DNA from: Gammaproteobacteria bacterium
Lineage (GTDB): Bacteria > Pseudomonadota > Gammaproteobacteria > JAJFKO01
DNA length: 64,000 nt
Direction of reading: 5' to 3'
Assembly (NCBI GenBank): GCA_021773175.1
Contig: JAJFKO010000024.1
Location: 1 to 64,000 of the forward strand
A model generated the notes under the pieces. The model made no database searches. It worked only from the letters and a program-made list of their open reading frames with translations, and was not told the DNA's origin. Position numbers and translations under genes: made by a program. The stretch's first letter is position 1. Each line of letters begins with the position of its first letter. This document shows, piece after piece, positions 46,611-57,067 of this stretch.

Positions 46611-48281
46611 TTAATATTTTAACAACAACTTTATTATTACTTGACAAGGTATTGTGCCAATATCAATTAAAATTGCCTTCGTCGATTGAAAGTAACCAAA
46701 ATCAGGAGACCAATATTTATCAATAATCTGCATTGATTGTTGACTATGCAGCTCTATTACTATCCCTGCATTCATGACCTTACAAACATTAGGTAATAAC
46801 TCAACCGTACAGTCTGGATGCAACAAAAAAAGTGATTCCGCTATTTGTCCATCACCACCATAAACACTATCAGTGATTTCAATACTATCATTGCTAACCA
46901 TAAAACAGCGCTGATGCACAGGCTTCCCTGATAAATGCATATAGCCGTCATGCTGGCCTTTCAAACTTAATATATTTTTATCTATTACTGACTCGAGTAT
47001 TTCTGGAATTGGTCGCCGACCAACACGAAAAGCACCAAAAAACTCTGCTTGATCTTCATTATCAATGGTCAAGGTATTATGCGAAGCCGTAGCACGACTA
47101 TATTGACGCTTATTTCCAGAAGCATACTCGCAAGTGCCCGGGTCAACAAAGATACGTTTACCTGCAACACTCAATTCAAAGGATAGAATATCACCGTGCG
47201 CATGAGCCACTAACTCATCCGGACCAACCTTACCGCAGTCAGCAATAAACAACATATCTTCATGTCGAAAGCCCCAATAACCCGCATTATGATAGGCAAA
47301 AGCGCCTTGTTGTGGTTTAACAGACTTCGCAAATAATTTTTGATACACATCAACACATTGAGTCGGTAAATAACTCATGTGCAAACCACCATCATTGAAA
47401 AGACTAATCAAGTTATCAGGATGCGTAAAATCAACTATAACTTGAAGCATTCTTGCTAGCTTATCTTGCAGTACAGTTTGTAATGCGGTTGTAACAAAAG
47501 GATAACATTCAATGATATCCATAAACACTTGGCAATGATATGCGGGAGATAACTCAAAGTGCATACCATCTGCTAAAACTTGTGTCTCCACCTGCTGTTT
47601 GAGTAACTTTTCTCCACACTGTAATAAATTAGTCTCCCTTAAAAAAGAACCAACAATAATGAGTGCCTTGATATTTTTTATTAAATGATTACCGCCAATA
47701 TCAAACTCTAGATTTTTAGCAAGAAACTTAATTTGCTGTGATAACGACGCCAATATAACTTGCGCATCGTGACTACTAAGTACTCCTTTATATCGTAATA
47801 TGAAATCTACCCACATAACCGTACGAATAGATAAGGTATAAGCAGACCATGCAGCACGCCAATAATGTTTTTGATAAATAGGATTTTCTTCAATCCAACT
47901 TCGTATTAACTTAATTGCATCTTGATAATCTAATTCCGGTAAATATTCCATATAATGCAAATTAAACAACCATAAGTGCGAAACATGTTTTATATCTTGC
48001 TGCTGCCAAGTAACAGGGAAAGTAATTTCTTGTCTTTCATTGAGAAAAGTAAATTGAAATGTGTTTGTAGCTGTTTTCTTGATGCGCTGGCCTGGTAACA
48101 AGTTAGCGCTATACAGCAAATCAGATTTAAACTGTGCGCTATTAACATTACGAGATACAGGCTTAATAATAATAGGTATTTTCGATAAAACTTGCCGTTT
48201 AGCCGTAAAATAACATCGCCATAGTATTTTGCGTTTTGGGATATAGCGAAAAAAGCGCCACTGCCTATTCATCAATACCAC
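46611..48281 (-). CDS. Heparinase II/III-family protein 1
   Basis: 556 aa. The N-terminal alpha/alpha-toroid has LFNLHYMEYL, IEENPIYQKHYWRAAWSAYTLSIR and FDIGGNHLIKNIKAL; the C-terminal beta-sheet domain has HAHGDILSFELSVAGKRIFVDPGTCEY and SRATASHNTLTIDN. These are the heparinase II/III hallmarks, with catalytic-type His and Tyr. No signal peptide is seen. Members in polysaccharide loci are thought to trim or modify uronic-acid-containing polymers. It overlaps the bi-domain oxidoreductase gene by 17 bp. Confidence 0.85.
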   Translation of the reverse strand: MVLMNRQWRFFRYIPKRKILWRCYFTAKRQVLSKIPIIIKPVSRNVNSAQFKSDLLYSANLLPGQRIKKTATNTFQFTFLNERQEITFPVTWQQQDIKHVSHLWLFNLHYMEYLPELDYQDAIKLIRSWIEENPIYQKHYWRAAWSAYTLSIRTVMWVDFILRYKGVLSSHDAQVILASLSQQIKFLAKNLEFDIGGNHLIKNIKALIIVGSFLRETNLLQCGEKLLKQQVETQVLADGMHFELSPAYHCQVFMDIIECYPFVTTALQTVLQDKLARMLQVIVDFTHPDNLISLFNDGGLHMSYLPTQCVDVYQKLFAKSVKPQQGAFAYHNAGYWGFRHEDMLFIADCGKVGPDELVAHAHGDILSFELSVAGKRIFVDPGTCEYASGNKRQYSRATASHNTLTIDNEDQAEFFGAFRVGRRPIPEILESVIDKNILSLKGQHDGYMHLSGKPVHQRCFMVSNDSIEITDSVYGGDGQIAESLFLLHPDCTVELLPNVCKVMNAGIVIELHSQQSMQIIDKYWSPDFGYFQSTKAILIDIGTIPCQVIIKLLLKY

Positions 48282-50394
48282 TAACTCTATTACTCAATTG
48301 AATAATCAACTCACTGATTGCAAATAATTGATCCGCAGGAACAGGCCAGTTACCACCCTGTGAAATAGCATTAACAAAGCTAGCAACTAAACTCTGCTGA
48401 CCTTTATCTTGCTGCCAGCTTTTCATTTTCTTAAATCCAGAACAACCATAAGCACGCAACATTCTGAAATTATCAAACTGCAATGATTTACCTGCATAGA
48501 ATACTTCTAATCTTTCTTTTGGTACTTGATTATTGCCATTCGCAAAATAATGAACTGTACCAATTGAGCCATCAGCAAACTTCAATAATATTGTTATAAC
48601 ATCTGGAACAGATAGTACTTTGTTATCAGCTGCAATAATATCTGCATCAACAATATCTGCATCGGCTAAGAAACGTAATAAATCAACGAAATGACAAACT
48701 TCACCAATAATGCGTCCACCACCAACTTCTAGATCTTGAGCCCAATGGTCTTTAGGAATAGCACCTGCATTCACTGTCATAGTAAATGCTTTCGGTGCAG
48801 ATGCTGTTTGTAATAATGAATACATCTTTTCAATATGAGGCGCGAAACGTCGATTAAAACCGACAGTTAGCACTTGTCCTGATGATTTCTTTAATTGCGC
48901 TTTAATAGCTTCAAGCTCATCTAAATGTAAGCATAATGGCTTTTCAACAAAAACATGTTTCCCTGCTTCTAAGGCTTTTAACACTAAGTCCGCATGAGTA
49001 TTATGTCGCGTGGCAATAACCACGGTATTAATACTTTTATCATTTAAAATCGCATCGATATCCGTTACCGCTTTACTAAAACCAAATTTCTTCGCTGCTT
49101 GCATAGCACTTAAACCACCATTGCTCGCAACACTCACTAACTGAGCGCCTGTTTTAGCAAATGCCGGTAATAAGGTGCGTCGCGCATATTGGCCAGAGCC
49201 AATCAGACCAATATTAACTTGATTCACTTGTTCTGTTTCTAGCGGTTGATTGATAATAATTTCACGCTGTTGAACGGCAACAGTATCTCGTAGTGGATAG
49301 GTAAGCAAAATACCTAGTTTAGATTTATCTGAAAGCAAGTCATAAGCTTCATCCGCTTTTTCAATGGGTACTTGTACCGATAATAATTCCTGAGTTGCAA
49401 TTTTTTCATCTGCAATCGCTTGTAGCACTGCCACAAAATTACGTTGCTCTGTCCAACGTACAAAACCAATCGGATAGTCCTGACCATTCTCCTCATAATT
49501 TGGATCATAACGTCCCGGTCCATATGAGCAAGAAACTTGAAAACTCAATTCTTTTTCATAGAAATCTTCGCGACGTAAGTTTAAGCCGGTTACACCAACT
49601 AAAGTAATACGACCACGTTGTCGACACATAGTCGCAGCTTGATGCATTAATTCATCACTGGAAGTTGCCGCAGCAACTAATACAGCATCAATACCGATAC
49701 CAGCACTGTATTCTTGAACAAATGCCACGGGGTCTTCTGCATTTTGTAAATTAACAATTTGCGCACCATAGGATTTCGCCAATTCCAAACGCTCAGCACT
49801 AAAGTCAATCGCAATAACTTGGCAACCATGAGCACGTAATAGTTGCACACTTAACAAACCAACACTACCTAAACCAAATACAGCAAAGGTTTCGCCAAAA
49901 GTAGGTTGAGCTAAACGCACCCCTTGTAAGGCAATTGAGCCTAATACTGTAAATGCAGCCGCTTCATTAGTAACATTATCTGGTACTTTGGCACATAAAT
50001 TTTTAGGAACACAAACCACTTCGGCATGCGGACCATTTGATACAACACGATCACCCACCATAAACTCAGTGACTCCTGCGCCAATCTCAATAACAGTTCC
50101 CACATTACAGTATCCTAACGGCATCAACTCATCGAGTTTCGCTTTTACAGCTTCTATCGTTGTCATCAAACCATCAGTTTTTACTTTCGCCAATACCTGC
50201 TTAACTTTATCTGGTTTTTGTTTTGCTTTTTGCAGCATATTAGCTTTACCGAATTCTACCAACATGCGTTCAGTACCCACTGAAACCAGTGAACAATGTG
50301 TTTGAATAAGAACATGTCCTGCGCGCACCTTAGGGCAAGGAATATCTGCTACGACTGTATCACCGCTTTTTAAGTCTTGGAGTATTTGTTTCAT
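48265..50394 (-). CDS. Bi-domain oxidoreductase: zinc-type dehydrogenase fused to Gfo/Idh/MocA
   Basis: 709 aa fusion. Residues 1 to about 370 are a medium-chain dehydrogenase (LMPLGYCNVGTVIEIGAGV, VFGLGSVGLLSVQLLRAHG). From about 395 a Gfo/Idh/MocA domain follows (VNIGLIGSGQYARRTLLPAF, EAGKHVFVEKPLCL, VGFNRRFAPHI, GGRIIGEVCHFVDLLRFL). Such fusions recur beside heparinase-like genes in O-antigen and capsule loci and probably oxidise or epimerise a sugar nucleotide or polymer unit; the exact reaction is not established to my knowledge. Confidence 0.85.
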   Translation of the reverse strand: MKQILQDLKSGDTVVADIPCPKVRAGHVLIQTHCSLVSVGTERMLVEFGKANMLQKAKQKPDKVKQVLAKVKTDGLMTTIEAVKAKLDELMPLGYCNVGTVIEIGAGVTEFMVGDRVVSNGPHAEVVCVPKNLCAKVPDNVTNEAAAFTVLGSIALQGVRLAQPTFGETFAVFGLGSVGLLSVQLLRAHGCQVIAIDFSAERLELAKSYGAQIVNLQNAEDPVAFVQEYSAGIGIDAVLVAAATSSDELMHQAATMCRQRGRITLVGVTGLNLRREDFYEKELSFQVSCSYGPGRYDPNYEENGQDYPIGFVRWTEQRNFVAVLQAIADEKIATQELLSVQVPIEKADEAYDLLSDKSKLGILLTYPLRDTVAVQQREIIINQPLETEQVNQVNIGLIGSGQYARRTLLPAFAKTGAQLVSVASNGGLSAMQAAKKFGFSKAVTDIDAILNDKSINTVVIATRHNTHADLVLKALEAGKHVFVEKPLCLHLDELEAIKAQLKKSSGQVLTVGFNRRFAPHIEKMYSLLQTASAPKAFTMTVNAGAIPKDHWAQDLEVGGGRIIGEVCHFVDLLRFLADADIVDADIIAADNKVLSVPDVITILLKFADGSIGTVHYFANGNNQVPKERLEVFYAGKSLQFDNFRMLRAYGCSGFKKMKSWQQDKGQQSLVASFVNAISQGGNWPVPADQLFAISELIIQLSNRVSGIDE

Positions 50395-50409
50395 TAAGCC
50401 TTCCCTATT

Positions 50410-51546
50410 CTATTGAAATTCACAGTTGACCACTTTTTCAGAGTCGATCGCTTCTTTGATTTTTAAAACTAATATATTGGTATTGTATACGTACTCAGGA
50501 GACTCACCAAATGCCGTTGGCTCTAAAGCTTTTTCTAGTGAGTTTATAATATTTGCCTTATGGCCATGATCACGCAACCTTAACTTATATTTCTTTTTCA
50601 TGTCATTTACATCAATGGTTAATTGATGAAAATCATTTAATGACCCTAAAAGATTGCCTCTATGCACATTCAAATATTCCCTAACGCCATCGAAGGTATG
50701 GCCTTTTGCTGAAAAAGTAATACCGGCCACAGAATCATCTGAAAAAGTAACATTGACAGCAAAATCAGATTGGGAACCTGTAGATTTAGCTGGTGATATT
50801 TGGCAACTTTTTACATCTCGACTTTTCACTAACTGCAAGCATAAGTCCGTCCAATGACAAAGATTACCTAAGATGCGACCTCCTTCAGCAGGAGAGAAAT
50901 ACCAATGATCTTTCTCAATTTCATGGCCAGCAATAAACCAGTTCATCATCACAGCACCCTGTTCTTTTTCAAGATAATCTACTAATTTCATAAATAATTT
51001 ACTTTTAGGTCGATTAAAACCAAGAAATACTTTCGAGTTAGGATATTCCTGCATAGCCTGCATTAAAGAATCTAGTTGCTCATAATTGACAGTAATAGGT
51101 TTTTCTATGTGTACACATTTGCCTTTTTTTATCGCTTCAATGGCATACTCAGCATGAGTTGCATGATTCGAAGCAATATAAACAACTCTAACCGCAGGAT
51201 CATCTAATATCTTCTGATAATCACTCGTAGCACAATAGCCATTGTGTTTTTCACACAGTGAAATAGCTCGAGAATGATTTTTGTCCATAGCATATTTAAT
51301 TAAACCTGATTTGTGCTGATTTAAATAAAAAGCAATTGTCGAGAAACTAAAGTTGCCACAACCGATTATCGCAACTTTACCTTCGCCTTTAAACTTTTGA
51401 TTAATCCAATCTGCTTCATGGTCATAATTAGATTTCATGTGAATCTGCGATTTAACTTTCATGTAAGTACGTCGCATACCATACATTTTGCGATAACGAA
51501 GAACTTTCTTGATCTTAAACTTCAAAGAAGATTGCATATAATCCAT
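50410..51546 (-). CDS. Gfo/Idh/MocA-family sugar oxidoreductase
   Basis: 378 aa. The Rossmann start is unusual in position (KVAIIGCGNFSFSTIAFYL near 54), preceded by a basic 50-residue extension. EKPITVNYEQLD, LGFNRPKSKLF and GGRILGNLCHWTDLCLQL match the second half of the bi-domain protein, so this is probably a paralogue working on a related intermediate. NAD(P) and a sugar nucleotide are the expected ligands. 15 bp separate it from the fusion gene. Confidence 0.85.
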   Translation of the reverse strand: MDYMQSSLKFKIKKVLRYRKMYGMRRTYMKVKSQIHMKSNYDHEADWINQKFKGEGKVAIIGCGNFSFSTIAFYLNQHKSGLIKYAMDKNHSRAISLCEKHNGYCATSDYQKILDDPAVRVVYIASNHATHAEYAIEAIKKGKCVHIEKPITVNYEQLDSLMQAMQEYPNSKVFLGFNRPKSKLFMKLVDYLEKEQGAVMMNWFIAGHEIEKDHWYFSPAEGGRILGNLCHWTDLCLQLVKSRDVKSCQISPAKSTGSQSDFAVNVTFSDDSVAGITFSAKGHTFDGVREYLNVHRGNLLGSLNDFHQLTIDVNDMKKKYKLRLRDHGHKANIINSLEKALEPTAFGESPEYVYNTNILVLKIKEAIDSEKVVNCEFQ

Positions 51547-51550
51547 TGGT

Positions 51551-52669
51551 CTATCTCGCTATTAATTGATTTAAGGTCTGCTGCATAGCAGATTTAGCTA
51601 CAATCCATGAGTATTCTTTTTCAAACAATTTTCGGGCTTGCCTACTCATTTCATTATAAACATTTGGGTCTTGAGTAATAATCTTAATTTGCTGTGTTAT
51701 CTCATCAACATTTCCATAGGGAGCCACAATGCCACAATGATATTGTTCAACATTATAAGAAACCTTTGCTTCTGAATTTACAATAACAGGACATCCAGTT
51801 GATAAAGCTTCTGCAAGCTTATTCGGTGCTGCATATAGGTTTATTTCACGACAAGGATTATAGCAAGCATAAACAAAATCAACTTTATTGGTATAATCCA
51901 TTATTTCTTTATGCGTTAAGAAACCAAGATAGTTTACTTTCTCATGAGATTTGAGCATTTCAATAATTTTGTTGTCACCTTCTCCTGCACAAATTAATTG
52001 TGCATTTTCAAGAGCATTAACAATTTCTATTAGTTGATGTATACCTCGGCCTTCATCCATCCAACCAGCATAAAATATCGTAACTTGCTCTTTGATTTGA
52101 AACTCTCGCTGCAAGCCTTCGCTAATATCTTCTGGTGTGTTTTTTACGACTTTCACTTTGCTTTTACAATAGTTTGGTAGAGAAGCTCGGCGAAACTCTT
52201 CAGGAACAAGGGCTACACTCGAACATTTGACCGCAATACCTTCAATATTATTAAGAATCCACTTCAGTTTTTTGCTTAATTGGTATCGTTGCGCTAGATT
52301 ATCATGAATATTGTAAATCATTTTTTTCCGATAAATTTTACAATATAAGAACCCTGACCAATATGATTCAATATCAGAAATATGCACAATCTCAGGCTTT
52401 ACTTTGATTAAATATTTGAATGTTTTAAAATTAAAGCTCATTAACCCCTTGATATAAAGGCCAAAACCCTGTCCATTCAGCATTGGGTAATATCGTCCTT
52501 TACGCTCAACTCTGAATCCAGACCATTCATCTGATTGCGGTAAATCCTTTTCACGATTTGCACCAATGAATAATGTAGACAGCCCCATCTCTTCTGCAAC
52601 CATCATTATTCTCTGGACACGCGGTATCGGTCGTGAGCAGGTTCTCAAAAATACTATTAATTTTTGCAT
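51551..52669 (-). CDS. GT4-type glycosyltransferase
   Basis: 372 aa. VHISDIESYWSGFLYCKIYRKKMIYNIHDNLAQRY in the N-domain and VTIFYAGWMDEGRGIHQLIEIV, NYLGFLTHKEIMDYTNKVDFVYACYNP and NKLAEALSTGCPVIVNSEAK in the C-domain fit a retaining GT-B enzyme. It contributes one linkage of the repeat unit. It overlaps the flippase-like gene by 13 bp and ends 4 bp before the oxidoreductase. Confidence 0.8.
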   Translation of the reverse strand: MQKLIVFLRTCSRPIPRVQRIMMVAEEMGLSTLFIGANREKDLPQSDEWSGFRVERKGRYYPMLNGQGFGLYIKGLMSFNFKTFKYLIKVKPEIVHISDIESYWSGFLYCKIYRKKMIYNIHDNLAQRYQLSKKLKWILNNIEGIAVKCSSVALVPEEFRRASLPNYCKSKVKVVKNTPEDISEGLQREFQIKEQVTIFYAGWMDEGRGIHQLIEIVNALENAQLICAGEGDNKIIEMLKSHEKVNYLGFLTHKEIMDYTNKVDFVYACYNPCREINLYAAPNKLAEALSTGCPVIVNSEAKVSYNVEQYHCGIVAPYGNVDEITQQIKIITQDPNVYNEMSRQARKLFEKEYSWIVAKSAMQQTLNQLIAR

Positions 52670-53811
52670 AACTTTATCAGAAACAATAAGTTTAGTAACA
52701 TTGCTAATGCCCCTAACAATAATCCATTTTGAATCGGCAATCTTAATACAACTACCGCAAAAATGATACCTGAAACACCTAGAACATAGCCCAATGATTC
52801 ATATAATGGCCGAATAGCTTTAAAGACATTTTGCAGACTCATTGCTGCAAAAAACACAATGCCAGCAGCAACCACGTAGCTGAAATGCTGAACTTCGACT
52901 GGCGGAGTGATTTTATAAACAAATCTTATAATATAAGGCCATACTGGATAGGTCAGCATCATCAAGGTCGAAACCAAAAGAACTTGAAAAACTAATTTTT
53001 TAAAGGCAGGAATAAAATTAGTTGTTAAATTACGTAGACTTGAAATCCATAAAGCTTGATAGAGTAAAACTAAGATAGGTATCGCTGATAACGAGATTGC
53101 ATCAACTGTGAAAAATTGGCCGTGAGGCAAAAGAGCAATAGTCCATCGTGGCGATGCAGACAAGACTGCACAAACTGATGTTGCCAAAACAAAAGGAAAC
53201 ATTTTTTGTGACGCATTTATTAATTTTCCTATATCTAACATCGCAAGTTTTTGTATTCTTGAGATATGATAAACATTATAGATACAGTAGGCATAAGTTA
53301 CGACAACAACCGCAATTAACAGGACAGAAATTTGTAGCGGCTTATCTATTAAGCCATGCAGAAAAATAAGCGCTGCGATCAATAACAATGCACGCAACGA
53401 GGTCAAATAAAAAAACTTCTTACTAGCAACCGTTGTTCCTTGCTCATAAATCATCACCCCATTCCAGAAATCAATCGCCGCTTCCGAAAGCTTAAGCAGA
53501 ATTACCATCATTGGTATTATTAGAGCTAGCTTAGTCACATAACAAAATAGTAAAGACGCTATAACTGCCGCAATGATACTCCAAACACGAAATGCTCCGG
53601 CAACTTCATAACTGACTTCTGAGTTACCTTTAACGACAATATAAGCACGTTGTCCAAAATATGAAATACTAAAAATAACACTTACTATACTTAAAGCAAT
53701 TGATAATGTTGCAGCAGTATGGTGATCAAAACGTGATTGAATCATAACCGCGACGGGAGCAATACTCGCTAAAAATCCTTGGCCTAAGAAAAAATAAAAT
53801 TTATCTCTCAC
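52657..53811 (-). CDS. Wzx-like polysaccharide flippase
   Basis: 384 aa with about 10-12 hydrophobic segments (FYFFLGQGFLASIAPVAVMI, LSIALSIVSVIFSISYFGQ, LLFCYVTKLALIIPMMVILL and others). Topology, composition and location between a Wzy-like polymerase and glycosyltransferases indicate a repeat-unit flippase; sequence similarity to named Wzx proteins is weak, as usual. Its ATG overlaps the preceding stop by 4 bp (ATGA). Confidence 0.7.
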   Translation of the reverse strand: MRDKFYFFLGQGFLASIAPVAVMIQSRFDHHTAATLSIALSIVSVIFSISYFGQRAYIVVKGNSEVSYEVAGAFRVWSIIAAVIASLLFCYVTKLALIIPMMVILLKLSEAAIDFWNGVMIYEQGTTVASKKFFYLTSLRALLLIAALIFLHGLIDKPLQISVLLIAVVVVTYAYCIYNVYHISRIQKLAMLDIGKLINASQKMFPFVLATSVCAVLSASPRWTIALLPHGQFFTVDAISLSAIPILVLLYQALWISSLRNLTTNFIPAFKKLVFQVLLVSTLMMLTYPVWPYIIRFVYKITPPVEVQHFSYVVAAGIVFFAAMSLQNVFKAIRPLYESLGYVLGVSGIIFAVVVLRLPIQNGLLLGALAMLLNLLFLIKLCKN

Positions 53812-55769
53812 TGCAATCGGTCCTGTATATTTTGTACGATTATCTTTGTAACTAGAATTAATTTGTTATTATCCATTTCACCAGCGCCTTGCAGCATAAT
53901 AACTGGAGCCTGCTCAGAGCTGCCATAATCATTATAAAACTTATAGTTTTCAATATTAACATCTATGGCACCATTGGATGTGAATATTACTTCTACAATT
54001 AAATTCTCTAGTGTTGCTATAACCTTATTATTATCAACCCTCAAATCTACAATTTTTGGCGACAAAAATAATGGTAAAGTGAAGTTTTGTATTGATGTTG
54101 TCATTGCCTCATAGCTATCAACTATAGTTAATTGAACATTGGCTTTATTATTTTCGACAGTTAACATTCTAGAGAACTTTCCAACTTTATTTGAAGCCTG
54201 TATATGATCTAGTTCAGCATGTATGAAGTTCTCATTGATTGCGACTACATCCGCAACAGGAGCTCCGCGTACTGTTTTGAAGATTGACCCCATCGTTCCA
54301 CAAAATCGTTCCCTATTATTAATCGAAAGAACATTATGGTGCTTAGCACTTATATTATCAGCACGTATGTTCATGTCTAAAGTATAAGGAGCGCAACCTG
54401 GGTCAATAAACAGTGACTCTCCAAAAGCAGAAAACCAAAAAGATAAATTGTCATCATGATCATGCGAAGCTCTACCATGTAAACCAATATCGCCAGCTTT
54501 GACTATTAATTTATAGTTTGGTTGATTTAAAGTAACAAAGGGGGGAATTTTGCAGACAACAGCCGAAAGTTTTTTTAATCTGTTTTCTTTCCTAGGTTTT
54601 GCCAATGATTCAAGCAAATAAACAAAGAGAGATTGCTTTGCAGATATCTCATCCTTATAACCATAATATCTTTTTAAATGATTAAATTTAGTTGGCTCTT
54701 GTCTGAAATCAAAAATTTTCCCGCTATCGTTATCTGCAATTTGAGGAAGCATCCCCTCACCAATATTTAATGCGTCACACACATCCAGGCCTCGTGCAAT
54801 GAACGCATCTAACTCTTTTGTTTCTATATCAAATAATTTTGCGAAAGTGCAACCAATAACAAGCATATCCAAACATAAACGATGATAAATGGGTGCATGT
54901 TCAACGTGCATGCCATGCTCATGAAACTGCGACTTCACAACTGCAATAAACTTCAGGTATAACTTTTGTCTCTTTAAAGGCGAATCCATATAGAATAAAT
55001 TTAGAATAAATAAGCCCATCTCTGTTGCTAATGTATGATTGCCTGGGATATCGCTTATTTCAGGAAATTTTTGCAAGTAATAAGAATGTTGTGCCAATAT
55101 TTTTTGAATAAGTCGCGAAGACTTCGCCTTTAATGATGGGCCTAATAATAGAAACATCGTTAAAATATTTACTGCCCTAATTGCAACTTCCATTGCTGAA
55201 ATCCAATTAACACTGAAGCATAAGGGGTTTTTTGCATGCCAATCAAGAATAATATCCATGCAATAATCAATACATGTGGAACATGAACTATCATCTGAGA
55301 TACAGGCATAAATCGCCAAAGGAACCAGTAATTGTAGTCTACTTTTCTCCCAGGGTACTTTTACATCGCAATGTTTACCATTTGCGAGAAAGTCAATATT
55401 TTTAAAGTATCGATTAGGCCAAGAATAATTATGAAAATCATCACTTACCCAAAAATATTTACTGCTTTTGAATGTGACAGTACCATAGCCTAAGACGGAA
55501 ATATTTCCTTGTAGCAGAAACTCAACATGTTTTTTTAAACTTGCCTGTGCACCATTATCATCAGCAAGTTTTTTCAATAGCTGGCTTTTAATCGTAGTCA
55601 GTGTAGGCCTCATAGCAGAAACATTTATGCTCTTATTAAGAAAGCCTAACTTTTTATTTGCTGCAAAAAAGGGGAATAAGTAATATTTTCTGAGTTCAAT
55701 ATGTAACTTAATAAGTAAAAATTTCTTGGGGGACTCAAGTACACGTTTGACTTTATATTTCAATCCCAT
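53808..55769 (-). CDS. Heparinase II/III-family protein 2
   Basis: 653 aa, longer than the first copy. Toroid signatures are WPNRYFKNIDFLANGKHCDV, NWISAMEVAIRAVNILTMF, DIPGNHTLATEMGLFIL and HGMHVEHAPIYHRLCLDMLVI. The sheet domain has HDHDDNLSFWFSAFGESLFIDPG and KHHNVLSIN. A lyase or hydrolase role on an aminouronate polymer fits the UDP-ManNAcA genes nearby. No signal peptide is evident, so it may act before export. Stop and start are fused with the polymerase gene as TAATG. Confidence 0.85.
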   Translation of the reverse strand: MGLKYKVKRVLESPKKFLLIKLHIELRKYYLFPFFAANKKLGFLNKSINVSAMRPTLTTIKSQLLKKLADDNGAQASLKKHVEFLLQGNISVLGYGTVTFKSSKYFWVSDDFHNYSWPNRYFKNIDFLANGKHCDVKVPWEKSRLQLLVPLAIYACISDDSSCSTCIDYCMDIILDWHAKNPLCFSVNWISAMEVAIRAVNILTMFLLLGPSLKAKSSRLIQKILAQHSYYLQKFPEISDIPGNHTLATEMGLFILNLFYMDSPLKRQKLYLKFIAVVKSQFHEHGMHVEHAPIYHRLCLDMLVIGCTFAKLFDIETKELDAFIARGLDVCDALNIGEGMLPQIADNDSGKIFDFRQEPTKFNHLKRYYGYKDEISAKQSLFVYLLESLAKPRKENRLKKLSAVVCKIPPFVTLNQPNYKLIVKAGDIGLHGRASHDHDDNLSFWFSAFGESLFIDPGCAPYTLDMNIRADNISAKHHNVLSINNRERFCGTMGSIFKTVRGAPVADVVAINENFIHAELDHIQASNKVGKFSRMLTVENNKANVQLTIVDSYEAMTTSIQNFTLPLFLSPKIVDLRVDNNKVIATLENLIVEVIFTSNGAIDVNIENYKFYNDYGSSEQAPVIMLQGAGEMDNNKLILVTKIIVQNIQDRLQ

Positions 55770-57058
55770 TAGATCAACCTATAATTTAATTTTTGGCAAA
55801 AATAGCCCCAAAGAATTATAAGTATGACAAAAATACCGCCATTCAGCATAAATAAATATGGTGAGAACCAGGTTAAAGCATAAAACATAAAAATAATTCG
55901 TGCAGCAAAAATCATTGCCGTATTATATATTGCAAAAAAGCAATCAACCATATAGAGAAATATACAGAGCATTGCAGGAATAATTATAACTCCTGCTAAG
56001 TCAAAATTAGCATAAATACTTGTTGGCATTCCTAATGATGAATTTGCCTGCGGAGAATATCCCAGATAAACAGCCAACTGATTACCTAGCGAAAGACTTT
56101 TATGTGATTTAAATGGAGTTAAAGAGACAAGGCTATTCATCCATTGTTCTCCAACCTGGCTATTTTTCTTTAGATAAACAATTAGTGGAAATGCCCGAGC
56201 ATTCTCACTTGGGTCAGTAATTACTAATCTACTATATATATGTTGAAACACCCTGCAAATATCACTAAATATTCCACCATGCTCGTTACCCGCATAACCA
56301 AGCATAAGATTAAGTACAAAAACAAGTATTAAAACAATTAATGCCAGAATACTCATAATAAGAAGGATTTTACGAAATGATTTTCCTTGATTGCAACTTT
56401 TTATAAACCAAGCAGCAGAGACACTGCCAAATAGAATTAATACCGGCATACGCTGTCCACCTACCAACATTGCAGCCAGTACTACAAAAAAAGCAAAAAA
56501 GTATTTAACTTTGGTTTTTTGTATATCTTGAAAAAGCATAAAATACGCTAATAGAATTGGAGCGGCGACATCTCGCACCTGCTTAACAATACCCGGAGCA
56601 AAGTATCCATAAGTACCACTCGCAATAGCTTTACGCATATCCATGAAGCTATGTACTTTTCCATGCAGTTTATAAAAAACTAAGAAAATAAAAACTAGAC
56701 AAAAAATAACAATAAACCAGTAAAGAAATCTAAGTAATGCTTTGTTGATTAACAAATCAGAAGAACTTTTAGTTGTAAAACACGGCATTGGTAAACCACC
56801 GATGCGACACAAAAAATATCCAAATGAAAATGATAATAGTGTTATGGAACTAAGAAAGAAAACATACAATGAATCATAACTAAAAGTATACAAATGTATT
56901 GTTACCGCTCCAAGAGCATAAATAGCACAGGATAAGAATGCAATATCAACCAGATGCAGCCCTCTGAATTCGGTTACTCTCATATATACATATATAGCGA
57001 CACATATTAGAGTAATTAGTGATGATGCTAAGAACATAATATTACCAAGCAATACCAA
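55769..57058 (-). CDS. Wzy-like O-antigen/capsule polymerase
   Basis: 429 aa, about 12 hydrophobic segments and one large extracellular loop between roughly 260 and 340 (PSENARAFPLIVYLKKNSQVGEQWMNSL...SLGNQLAVYLGYSPQANSSLGMP). That topology and its place between Wzz-like and Wzx-like genes indicate the repeat-unit polymerase. Individual Wzy proteins share almost no sequence, so the call rests on topology and context. Confidence 0.7.
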   Translation of the reverse strand: MVLLGNIMFLASSLITLICVAIYVYMRVTEFRGLHLVDIAFLSCAIYALGAVTIHLYTFSYDSLYVFFLSSITLLSFSFGYFLCRIGGLPMPCFTTKSSSDLLINKALLRFLYWFIVIFCLVFIFLVFYKLHGKVHSFMDMRKAIASGTYGYFAPGIVKQVRDVAAPILLAYFMLFQDIQKTKVKYFFAFFVVLAAMLVGGQRMPVLILFGSVSAAWFIKSCNQGKSFRKILLIMSILALIVLILVFVLNLMLGYAGNEHGGIFSDICRVFQHIYSRLVITDPSENARAFPLIVYLKKNSQVGEQWMNSLVSLTPFKSHKSLSLGNQLAVYLGYSPQANSSLGMPTSIYANFDLAGVIIIPAMLCIFLYMVDCFFAIYNTAMIFAARIIFMFYALTWFSPYLFMLNGGIFVILIILWGYFCQKLNYRLI

Positions 57059-57067
57059 CCTTTAATA

